A DNA stretch of 64,000 nt from Sambucus nigra (taxonomy: Eukaryota; Streptophyta; Magnoliopsida; Dipsacales; Adoxaceae), in contig CASBWL010000041.1 of NCBI GenBank assembly GCA_949130495.1, positions 434,001 to 498,000 of the forward strand, written 5' to 3'. Positions 22,922 through 32,490 of this stretch are shown here, piece by piece. Below the pieces are notes generated by a model that was given only the letters and a program-made list of their open reading frames with translations, had not been told where the DNA came from and made no database searches. Position 1 is the stretch's first letter, and every line of letters begins with the position of its first letter. The position numbers were made by a program, and so were the translations under genes.

Positions 22922-24382
22922 TAACAATTAGACTTAGACCCTTATTATTATTAAGGCAACTTATTTCACATATCCCCACGTGATCACAATAATTAGACTT
23001 ACCCCCAACCCACCCACACAAGAGGGTAAGCATAATTATTATCGATGCAATTTATATGACATAGACCCCATTATAACACTAATATTCGAGAAAGGCGATA
23101 TTATAGGTGGTTAAGCATAAGGAAGATCTAGCGAAAATTAATGGATTGTGGGTTGGTGAAGCCACGTCTAGTGAAAAAAACCCCATTAAGGTTTGAGGTT
23201 AGTGAGGCCAAATAGGAAAAATCTTGTTGAGAAGTCCAAATGTTTGGCTGGTATAGAATTCAGACAGATTTGTCAATTATTTCTTATTTCATCTTTTTGT
23301 CTGAAAACATTTTGAGATATCTCTTAAAATATAAACCCGTTGAAATTAAATTTACCTATTTGGGAAACTCTCAACGAGATCTATCAAAAGAGATCCATTA
23401 TTTGAAATTTCATAATGAAAAACATCATAAAAAGAGGGGGTATCTCAAATATCAACATTATCACATCAGGGTAATTGAGAAAAAGAGATCCATCAATTCT
23501 GATATTTTGGAAGTGAAGATTTTCTCAATTTCGTAACGAGAAACATACTAAGTGCCATGTATGCAAAAAAAAAATAGGTACCCGATAAACATTAGATCTC
23601 ACCTTTCTGAAACTGGAACACTTGGAGGATCACCTTCTCTTGGCCAAATGTGTGGCAACGATGCATCTTTGTGCGCAACATATGCCAGCACAAAATAGCT
23701 TGAAGAGCAAACAACTTGAATGGCATTGAATTTCCCTTCATCCACTTTCTTTATTGCGCACGCAACGTAGAAATGGTTAGCCCCATCACTCCGATTCCAA
23801 TAAGGGTAATTCTGACTAACGTTTATCTCTAATAAAATCTTGAATACCCTCAATCCCAACTCTTGGGTCGTGCCTAAGCCTTGCGATTGAGAAAGGTAAA
23901 TAGAAGAGATCTGCTTGGGGTGGATCGTTTGTTACGAAATGGCTATTGAAAAGAGCCTTCTTAAAGTAACTTTCGCTGGCGTAGTTACCTCCCGGTTCAA
24001 AATCTATCGGTAAGAGTGCATTAGCAAATGGTTCGTCATGCCGATTTGTCTTTTGTATGTTTCTTGAGTGCCATTTGGTATTTTGTATGTTTATTGAGTG
24101 CCATTTGGTCGCATTACGTCACTATCATTCGGAACAAGCTAAAAAGCATAATGAGCAGTAAATGCAGTGAACACCACAGCAAAAAAAGCATTTGCTGCTC
24201 ACCAACCCCCAAACCATGGAATTCCAGCAAACCATAGTGAGCATCACAGTGAAGCTGGCCTGAACTTAGTTTCAAACAAAAAAAACACATTATTTTTTTT
24301 CTCTAAGAAGTCTCCATAGAGGTACTCGCAAGAAAATGCACATTCATTTTTTTTTTGGGGGGGAGGGGGAATTAAAAATAAC

Positions 24383-24735
24383 TCAAGTATTTCTTGCAAA
24401 ACATGAATAATTCAAGCAGCCCCTTACATAATCTCCACTAGGACCGCTAGTTGTGGGTATTTTTGCCTACCACATAGGTAAACTATGGGTTGTAGGCAAA
24501 TAGCAACTGCCGTTACAGAAATAGCTCCAGCCGGCCATTTTTCCAATTGGTCTATTGTCGCTACAAAAGTCACCAGATGGATAATTGCAATAAATGCATA
24601 GTTAGGGTATTTTGCATTCAAAAAAATTCAAAATTTTCTTGCAAAACATAAATTATTTAAGTAGTCCGTTTAGACCATCTCTAGTAGTTATGGGCACTTT
24701 TGCCTGCCACATAGGCAAAACATGACGTTAAGGTA
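24383..24735 (+). repeat. direct repeat of about 100 bp, two copies 250 bp apart
   Basis: Phrases in the first copy (TTTCTTGCAAAACATGAATAA, TCTCCACTAGGACC, TTTTTGCCTACCACATAGG) recur in order in the second (TTTCTTGCAAAACATAAATTA, TCTCTAGTAGTTATG, TTTTTGCCTGCCACATAGG) at about 24633-24730. Possible tandem remnants of a larger repeat; nothing coding. Confidence 0.6.
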
Positions 24736-24739
24736 AATA

Positions 24740-26090
24740 GAAATTGAAACACTTTTGCACGTTGGTTGTGTGAATTATATGTTGGCGGTGCGACACTTAA
24801 AGGGGCACTTCAAATTATGCGACACCAACAGGTAAATTGACCATTTGACTTCCATTCCAAACTCACTTCCCTTTTCACCCTCTATCAAATTCTCTCTACT
24901 CAAACCCCAAACATGAAAATTGATTTTTTTTCATCTTTTATCATTTCAACCAGAGTAATGAATACATTGACGTCTAAGTAAATTGATAGACAATGCCAGG
25001 ACATATACAAGAGTGGTTATCGTATGTCACGGACATCATGATAAAACAAAATTGATGCGGCCGAGTTGACTAGGTTTGGGTACCCATTAATACCTATATA
25101 TAAATTAACTAAACAAACTTGACCTGGTGTGACATGCCGGTTTTTTTACTGAAACAGAGAAACCTTGGAAACTCGCCAAGTAGATTCACCGAATCAATCC
25201 AAGAGTTTTACTATTAAAAAATACGAAATTGACCCTCCAAATATTGTAGTGGTTTACCTTGCACGAAACCAATACCTATTCTTATACTAAGCCGAAAGTT
25301 GGAGCGCCAAGTCTATGATCGAAACCTTGTCTTTGAACCATAGTCACAACAAGTGATCGGAAGGTTAGGGATTGCGGATTACCCCATAAATTTCCACTTG
25401 TATATATATAGAACTTTTTGTGGATTTATATAATGTGAATTATTTAAATATAAGTTGCAAGTACGTTTTATATTATTTCAGCATGTATATGAACATTATT
25501 TTACAAGAATAAAAAAAATATAATGGGAAAATATTGGTCAAAATCGGCACTACAACGGTTGTGTGAGTATTGGATTTTGTTAGAGCTCGCCTATATTTTT
25601 CCATTATGCATCAAATTTTAGAACTCCAAATGAGCTTTATCCACTATTCTGTCCTCCAGGTGAAAATCCAACCTGTTGGCCAATATAGAATCCAAAATTT
25701 TAGCTACTTTCCTCTTCTTTTATTTTTTTAATTTGTTTAAGTTTGGGCGGCATTTGCTGTCGCCCCAAGTTTCCCCTTTTTTTTCTTTTAAAGGGTGCCC
25801 GAGGTTTGAATTTATCCTAACACCTAGAGTTCTAAAGGCATTTTAGAAATTTTTGATTTTTCATTGGCTAGAAAATTGGTGGTCCTTCTTGAATTTGTCT
25901 TATAAATGTTTAATAACTATATGCACCCATTAAACAAAAGGAAAATTCTCTTTGCACTAACAAATTAGTGCCAAAGGTACCGTAAACGTCCTGATATGTG
26001 TAATTGAATGTTGTACATTGTCCTAAACCAAAACGCATTAAGCTAATTAAGGAATGAAAACAAGAGCATAAGCAACAAAACCCAAAAAGT
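24740..26090. other. no gene seen; presumed intron or intergenic DNA
   Basis: I see no conserved protein or transposon ends. If the 5' exon at 26098-26362 and the middle exon ending at 24043 belong to one GT47 gene, this is its first intron. A short GC-rich hairpin (GGGCGGCATTTGCTGTCGCC, 25745-25764) stands out locally. Confidence 0.4.
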
Positions 26091-26097
26091 GAATTAC

Positions 26098-26362
26098 CAT
26101 TTGAGGTCACTATACCCTTCATCAAATACTGCTCCTCTGGGAAAACAACCAGTTTGGGCCTCTCAGAAGCCAAAATACTAGCATTATTTTCCTGAGGTGA
26201 AATCTTGAGAATTGGGTTAATGAGTGGAAAAAATAAAGAAGACCCAATTGATTTAGTTAAGTGAAGAGGGCGAAAAAACACATTTGAAGTTGAGATGTAA
26301 AACAGAATGCAAAGAGAGTTAATGAGTGCTAAGCCTGTGGGTATAAAGAAAAAACCTTCCAT
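26098..26362 (-). pseudogene. candidate 5' exon of a GT47-like gene, copy 1 (signal anchor)
   Basis: The minus-strand frame starts MEGFFFIPTGLALINSLCIL, a hydrophobic stretch fit for the single N-terminal membrane anchor of a type II Golgi enzyme, and runs to FPEEQYLMKGIVTSN before a good donor AAATG/GTAATTC. It is open for all 88 codons. Compared with the copies at 27112 and 28995 it lacks about 60 bases just after the start Met. Orientation and position upstream of the GT47 exons support, but do not prove, that it is exon 1 of that gene; the anchor itself is not family-specific. Confidence 0.5.
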
Positions 26363-27111
26363 TGGGGTCTAAATTTGAGTGTGTTTGTTTCTCTGTGTTT
26401 ACTTTTAAATATATAAAAAGAATTTCACCTTTTAACTTTTCACCATGGTGAAAAGTATTTCACCCCAAACCAAACAAACATTTGGTGAAATTTTGGGTCT
26501 TTTGGACTTTGGCTCAGCCAATTTGACTAAATTTCACTTTGGTCCCCGATCATTTTTATAATACACTCTTGGACCCATTTTCACATTTATGACAAATTAT
26601 TTTTAAAAAGGTGCAACAATTTTCTTCCGCAAAAGTGAAAATGAACCTCAAAGTGTAATAAACAAACATAATGGCGACTAAAGTGATAATTGCACAAATC
26701 AATGATGCCCAAAGTCAAAATCACCCTAAAAAAATTCGACACTTTTTGCGTCACTAAAAGTCATTTTAGGGATTAAACACTAATATATAAAACTTACAAG
26801 GGTTAAACCTAATTCTAAAAATTAATAGAGACCAAAATCTAAAAACTTAGTGGGGTGTCAAAAATTGCAACATGTAAAATAGTTCAGCGAAAAACATATT
26901 AATTAAATGGAAAATGCAGTTTTATTAGGTTAGGGAGTAATACGAGGAAGGCCTTTTTTCGTGACTATTTTTTGTTACTCACTGTTTTGTAATTTACATG
27001 AATCTATTTGAGGCACCGTTGTCACAAAAAAGGCAAACAAAAAATGTTCTCTTTAATTAAATTGAATAATGAAAACAAGAACATAAAGCAACAAACCCAA
27101 ACTTTGAATAC

Positions 27112-27352
27112 CATTTGAGCTGGCTTGTTGAATCAAAAGATGAAATCTTGAGAATTGGGTTAATGGGTGGGGAAAATAGTTAAGTGAAGAGGGGTTTGGT
27201 GAGGATGATTATAGAGATTTGAAGTGAGAAGATGTAAAAAGAATGCAAAGAGAGGTCATGAGAGCTAAGCCTGTGGGTATGAAAAGAAGCCCTTAAGAGT
27301 CTGAAACTCTCCGACGAGAGAGATTGTATAGTAAGAAGATTGAGCCAGCCAT
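27112..27352 (-). pseudogene. candidate GT47-like 5' exon, copy 2, broken
   Basis: The sequence matches copies 1 and 3. It starts MAGSIFLLYNLSRRRVSDS, hits a stop, and continues in the same line with GLLFIPTGLALMTSLCIL. The end before GTATTCAAAG is the same donor position as in the other copies. A stop in the signal anchor and later frame loss make it non-functional. Confidence 0.5.
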
Positions 27353-27783
27353 TGGGGGTCCAAATCTATACTATTACTATAAAATGTAATACAAATCATT
27401 TATTGTCCTCAACATAGACGATACCCACGTCGGATGAGAGAAATCATCTGACTTGGCTCTCCACATCAGATCTATAACGAGACCGATCTCCATCTCATCT
27501 ACAAACTATATTAATTTCTGTCGATACAAATGCAGACGCCAACTCATTCACGTAATCTTTGGCAATATAGAGTCCCCCTTCTTATTCAAAGTAAATTCAA
27601 TCGTTACAAATGAAAACGCAGCGTCCGTCATTAAATATACAGCTTATATCTCCAAAATAAACGACATACAGCTACATCCAGGCATAATTGGCATACCACT
27701 ACAATACAGGCATAACGGAATATGTACACTCATTTGGGAGTAATATATATATATATATGTTTGTAGATAAAAGGAATTGTAAG

Positions 27784-27894
27784 ATGAACTCTGTGGCCGA
27801 AATATCAAATATAGTTGAGGCAAGGTCATTTGGAGCAATGGATGCAGTAGAAGATTTTGGAATCTCAGATTTTGTTGAAGAAGCATCAATACAA
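27784..27894 (+). other. exon-like open stretch of unknown function
   Basis: Thirty-seven codons run from ATG to CAA directly before a strong donor GTAAGATT: MNSVAEISNIVEARSFGAMD is followed by an acidic stretch. Composition is less AT-rich than around it and reads like real protein. I do not recognise it. It lies on the plus strand between two minus-strand repeats, so it may be an isolated captured exon. Confidence 0.3.
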
Positions 27895-28614
27895 GTAAGA
27901 TTATTTCTAATGTTGCAATGGTATAACATAAAATAGAGTTGGAAGTCTGATATTATATCTGTATTTTTGATAGAAATTTCAATTGAGTGCAAGTATAATT
28001 CAACGTAATATATGGATTTGAATAAACAAATGATTATAGGGCATAGGATAGGGAATTAGTAAGTTAGGCACATTTACTGTTTGTTAAAATTTCTTAGAGA
28101 TTTAGGAAAATATGTTTTCAACCATTTTGGGTTGGGTCTGCTGTTAAAATTCGTTCGTGTTAATCTTTGATTGGCATTTTTTTTAAAGAATGCCATGGTC
28201 TTAGAGGAATAGACTATTGCTTTCAGAGCTGATGCACGTTGTGAAGAAATCACTCTAAGTGTACCCTAATCTCCATTCAAATTTGTCGAGAAATGACCAC
28301 GCAAAATAGCCTATAATATTGGCTCCATCATCAACTGCCTTATGCAACTGACTAAAATAGGCTTTGTAGTAATTCAATGGCCAACTTTCAATTTTGCAGC
28401 ATTTTCGTTTTGTATATATTTGGACTGTTATGTTTTTTAAATATGATTAAAATTAATCATTGGGTGGATTGAAAACATGGACTTTAAAGACTCTTGCTCC
28501 CATGTAATTGATTTAGACACATTCAGTACATAGGTACTTGAAACTACTTTAAAAACTATTGCAACCCGTAAAATAGTTCAGCAAAAAACATATTAATTAA
28601 ATGGAAAATACTAG

Positions 28615-28764
28615 GGAGACGCAGTTTTTCAACCCAATTTTAAATCCCAACGATGTTTCATCATCACATTGGGGTGATATTTTGGTGAAATCCATGTGAC
28701 ACACACCACCCAATGTAATAATGACACAATACTGTCTCAAAATTGAGTCTTAAAACTGGAGAGC
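28615..28764. mobile_element. 150-bp MITE with 8-bp TSD
   Basis: The left end GGAGACGCAGTTTTTCAACC and reversed right end GCTCTCCAGTTTTAAGACTC are imperfect TIRs ending in a shared CAATTTT. Flanks AATACTAG and AATATTAG (28607-28614, 28765-28772) match in seven of eight. The paralogous site at 26911-26935 lacks the element, showing it is an insertion. Confidence 0.7.
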
Positions 28765-28994
28765 AATATTAGGTTAGGGAGACCTTTTTTCGTGACTATT
28801 TTTTTCTTAGTGAGTTGACGTGTCATGTCAAATATACATTGGGTCGTGTTTTGTAATTTATATGAGTCCATTTGAGACACCACTACCACTACCACTACCA
28901 CTACGACTAAAAAAGGCAAACGAAAAATGGTCTCTCTAATAAAATTGAATAATGAAAACAAGAACATAAAGCAACAAACCCAAACTTTGAATAC

Positions 28995-29256
28995 CATTTG
29001 AGCTGTCTTGACCCTTCATCTAATATTGTTCTTGTTGAAAAACAACCGATGAAATCTTTGGAATTGGGTTAATGGGTGGGGAAAATAGTTAAGTAAAGAG
29101 GGGTTTGGTGAGGATGGTTAAAGAGATGTGAAGTTTAGAAGATGTAGAACAGAATGCAAAGAGAGCTAAGCCTGTGGGTATGAAAAAGAAGCCTTTAAGT
29201 GAGTCTGAAAAGCTCCGACGAGAGAGAGTGTATAGTAAGAAGATTGAGCCTGCCAT
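28995..29256 (-). pseudogene. candidate GT47-like 5' exon, copy 3, broken
   Basis: Starts MAGSIFLLYTLSRRSFSDSL then KGFFFIPTGLALF. A short loss after the anchor (relative to copies 1 and 2) shifts the frame, though later words such as NPIPKISSV reappear. It ends at the same GTATTCAAAG donor. Copy 2 and copy 3 blocks share long flanks (26870-27370 against 28565-29290), so they arose by segmental duplication. Confidence 0.5.
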
Positions 29257-29575
29257 TGGGGGTCCAAATTTGGGTATATTTTTTCTCTGTGTTTTTGTGT
29301 GTGTATAAGAAAGAGAGAGAGAGAGAGAGGTTCATCTTTTGTGTGTTTTAATTTAAGATCGGTTTATTGTAAGCATGACAAGATATGGAAGTTTTACACT
29401 AGTCAAAGAATAACAGAAAAATAGAAAAGTTAGGCCTTTTTCCATGGGTACAAATAGTTCGCGTATCACATCTCTATTGCATCGTGTTTTGATTTCACTT
29501 TACTCTATTAGTGTGAAGTCCAAACACGATTCGATACAAGTGCGACACATTAAATAAGAGACAGCCTAAAATTAA

Positions 29576-29576
<1 letters not shown>

Positions 29577-29652
<76 letters not shown>

Positions 29653-29657
29653 TATAA
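29577..29657 (+). repeat. (TA)n microsatellite of about 40 units
   Basis: An almost pure TA run directly abuts the left end of the copia LTR at 29653. It may have been the insertion target or have grown from it. Confidence 0.95.
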
Positions 29658-30872
29658 GGGCAAATTTTCAAACAGTGTCAATTTGTATGTATTGGCATTA
29701 TTTCGAACAAAAACCACTTTGAGTCATAGGATAGATTTTACTTGTCACAATTCTCATTAAACCTATGACGCCGTGTTGAAAACTTAGCGGTCAAGATGCA
29801 AACATAGATCATGTCGAGTTTTGGTGCACGTCTTCACATTGTTTTCCGAGATTTTCTCAGGTAGGAATGCATAATGGATTTTTAACTCTCGATAATTTTT
29901 TCTAAGGATGTTATTTTATTTAAACCTGATTTTAAAATGTTTTAAAAATATTTTTCTGAGTTATCTCATGTTTAAAGTCGTATGAATATTACCTTGGCTT
30001 TTACTTGATTCAAACGACTTGAACAGTCGTTCAAACGACATGAGGATTTCGTTAGAATGACACACCGACTCAAAAATATTATTTAAGGCATCTTTTGTTC
30101 AGAAAAACAAGTGTGTTGAACATACAAAACAGAACATAAACCTATATGTTTTCTTCAATTTTTTACCAAAGATTTTCAAAGCCAAATACATCATTTGTGT
30201 TTACAAGATCCGAGTTTACATAACCATATGTTTTAGAGATCTTGTGCTTGCACCACTATTTGATTATTCATCATTCGAAGAACTTGTTTCATGCAGTGGA
30301 CTCCGTAGTTCCTCACTGACGATTGCCAAGTTGTATCGGTGGATACCGAGGTAGGCGTAGACTCATGTGTTGTGGACTTGGCATAGGTGGACTCCTATGT
30401 TGCACTGTGGAGGAGCGATTGAAGAGAAGAAAAGGCGTCAAGGATTGTGGGGATCGAGTCGTTGAGTAAGACTGTGTTCTTCCTTTATAAATTCCGATTC
30501 AATTCAAAAAAATTGTCTGGTATGGGTCGTCCAAGATCTTAATCCTAAACATTGGATAAAAAATTCAGAATTATTTCAGAATTTCGGTCCGATTTTTTTC
30601 AGAAAAAATGGAAATCAGAAAATCAAAAATCGGCAAACTAAAATTTCATTCCAAATTCGGAAAAAATCGGATCGAAAATCGAAAAAATTGAAAGTGCGAA
30701 AAAAAACACAACCCTAATCTTGCTTAATCTTACCTAGATGCATGTTTAGGATTAAGAAGATAAAATTGGCTTAGTTAAAATTGGTACACAATAAAATTGG
30801 AAAAAGTTTTGAAAAAATTATTTTCACCTAAAGTGCACACACACAATAGAGGGACCCCATCGCGCACTTACA
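29653..30872 (+). repeat. 5' LTR of SIRE-like element 1 (1220 bp)
   Basis: Starts TATAAGGGCAAATTTTC (TG changed to TA) against TGTAAGGGCAAATTTCC in the 3' LTR, and ends CGCGCACTTACA just before the PBS. It holds an extra piece of roughly 175 bp (about 30540-30715, rich in AAAATCGG words) that the 3' LTR lacks, probably a small MITE. It also carries CGTTCAAACGAC words. Confidence 0.85.
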
Positions 30873-30875
30873 AAT

Positions 30876-30887
30876 TGGTATCAGAGC
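30876..30887 (+). other. primer-binding site, initiator tRNA-Met
   Basis: TGGTATCAGAGC, preceded by AAT, sits directly after the LTR end. It is complementary to the 3' end of plant initiator tRNA-Met and is the standard Ty1/copia site. Confidence 0.95.
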
Positions 30888-30916
30888 TAGAAACAATAGT
30901 TTATTGTGTGGGTGAT

Positions 30917-31882
30917 TCTATGAATTTTGGTATGTCTGATGGCTCTAGAACACCTATGTTTGATGGGAAAAATTATGCTTATTGGAATATGCGTATGAAG
31001 TGTGCACTTAAGCCATAGATGAGCGTGTTAAGTTAGCGGTAAAAAAGGGTTGGACTCAACCAATCACGAGAGAGAGTGAGGCCACACACTTAAAACTCGT
31101 TAAGTCATGGACTGATGTCGAACAAAAACTTGCACAATACAATTCCAAAGGTTTGAATGCAATTTCCTCGTATGTCACCTCAGAAGAGTATGACCGTATT
31201 ATGATGTGTGAAACGTCGAAAGAGGCGTGGGATGTTCTTACACTAATTCACTAGGGCACTAGAATTGTTGGGGAATCCAAACTCCAAAACCTTACCACCC
31301 AATTTGAGACGATTAAGATGTTAAAGAGTGAGATGTTTGATGAGTTTTATGCTAGGTTGTCCCATATTATCAACTTTTTGTTTAACTTGGGAGAGAAAAT
31401 ACCCCACAACCGAGTCATAAAGAAAATCTTAAGGTCGACCATTTTAAACTCCTTTGGTTTGCTTGACTCAATGAAACTAGAAGAGTTCGTAGGTGACCTA
31501 CAAACCTATGAGCTTGATATGTTTACATCCAAACAAGTGCCGAAAAATAAATGGGCATTGCTTTGAAAGACCGAAAGGAGGAAACTAAAGTTTTAGATGA
31601 GATTCTGACACCAATTTCGAAGATGTGGCTTTGTTGGCAAAGAAGTTAAAAAAGTTTCATAAGTTCCAAAATCAATCGACAGATGCCAAAAGACTTGAGA
31701 AATTTAAGAACAACAAGGCCGATCACGTCCCTAAGAATCAAAGTGAGAATTATAAGAGGAATGAGTCAAATAGGTGTTTTGTTTTTGAGGGTTATGGACA
31801 TAGGGTAGCGGAGTGCCCCCCTAAACTTAAGAAGGAGGGCAAGAAACTGATTGCATATAATTCCACCCTTATTGATAGTTAA
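30917..31882 (+). pseudogene. copia gag (UBN2-type), broken
   Basis: Open pieces spell PMFDGKNYAYWNMRMKCALK, then after stops WTDVEQKLAQYNSKGLNAIS and TTQFETIKML, FDEFYARLSHIINF and LEEFVGDLQTYELDM, the order of the copia capsid. Near 31770-31815 the zinc knuckle reads RCFVFEGYGHRVAECP: the second Cys of the usual CxxC is Phe. At least four stops or frameshifts. The parallel gag of SIRE-like element 2 (48116) shows the same blocks. Confidence 0.88.
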
Positions 31883-32189
31883 TCGAAAGAGGTAGGAGAT
31901 TCCACCATTGAGTGTAACTACACCACATTCATGGTTTTTTATGTGAGTGATGAAAAGCATTTCGCAAGTGATTTACCGAAAAATAAGTTTTAAAATTGGA
32001 TTTCTTTCAGCTTTTTTCTAAAAAAAACTGAAAATAGGTTTTGATTTTTTAGCACAATCCATCTATTCGGAATCGGAATAGATCCAGAATTTAATTGAAT
32101 AAATGTATCTCTATAATAGTAGATCCTTAGGGTAGTGACGACATATGTTTCTCCCCATTCGGTTCGAATAATTGAATTTGATGGCACTT

Positions 32190-32490
32190 TGAGTACGCAC
32201 CGAGGAACTCATACCTTGCTGTGACATCCCCCAATTGTCCAATCTTTGGAAATGGAATATTGTCCTTAGGGAAAGCCCAATGTAAATTTTTGGCATTGTT
32301 GTAAACCCTCCACTTGCCTTTATTTTAACTACGAATGGGTTTAATGGCCAATCCAAAAATTGTACTTATTTAATGTACCTTGTAGTCAAAAGTTTTCCAA
32401 CTTCCTCTTCCATTTGTTTGGCCTTCTCGGGGCTGTTCAATTAACTTTTTAGATACCGGGGGGAAAGTTGAATCCAAATGAAGCTTGTCA
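32190..32490 (-). pseudogene. Ty3/gypsy RT scrap on the opposite strand
   Basis: Minus strand: MEEEVGKLL, then VQFLDWPLNPFVVK, then after frame changes KWRVYNNAKNL and FPKDNIPFPKIGQL. These follow the order of Tat-type RT (compare EEVKKLK and FPKIDQLVDA in the element at 1-350). It sits where copia pol should be, so it arrived by insertion or rearrangement. Beyond its ends no other gypsy domain is readable. Confidence 0.75.

Larger units (their letters stand above)
21065..24043 (-). pseudogene. GT47 exostosin-like glycosyltransferase gene relic, copy A (two exons)
   Basis: Exon at 24043-23603 (minus) reads PFANALLPIDFEPGGNYASE, later FYLPFSIARLRHDPRVG, YPYWNRSDGANHFYVAC and VAHKDASLP, then a donor AAAG/GTGAGA. 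The next exon, 21502-21065, begins after ATGTCAG and joins in phase (Ser-Glu-Arg-Lys-Lys-Leu), giving LAFFAGA, LRGSKFCLHIKGFEVN and VPVIIANHYDLPF. These are the exostosin-domain blocks of plant GT47 enzymes (Golgi type II membrane glycosyltransferases). Two frame breaks are visible: one extra base near 23830 (GIQDFIRD loses frame before NVSQNYPYWN) and an 11-base loss near 21250 relative to copy B. The 2.1 kb intron has a TIR-element-like insert. Either a recent pseudogene or, less likely, sequence errors. Candidate 5' exons lie at 26098 and beyond. Confidence 0.82.

Noticed and set aside
23240..23536. Plus-strand open frame of 98 codons in the GT47 intron
   Set aside because: AT-rich, Lys/Ile/His-rich, no domain, no neighbours; likely chance.
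25745..25764. Short GC-rich hairpin as a microRNA precursor or terminator
   Set aside because: The stem is about 8 bp, far too short for a plant microRNA precursor, and no gene ends there.
31990..32187. Minus-strand open frame of 65 codons that looked like an organelle protein
   Set aside because: The wording felt plastid-like but I could match it to no plastid gene I know, and the segment overlaps the gypsy RT scrap; a BLAST against plastid genomes would decide.
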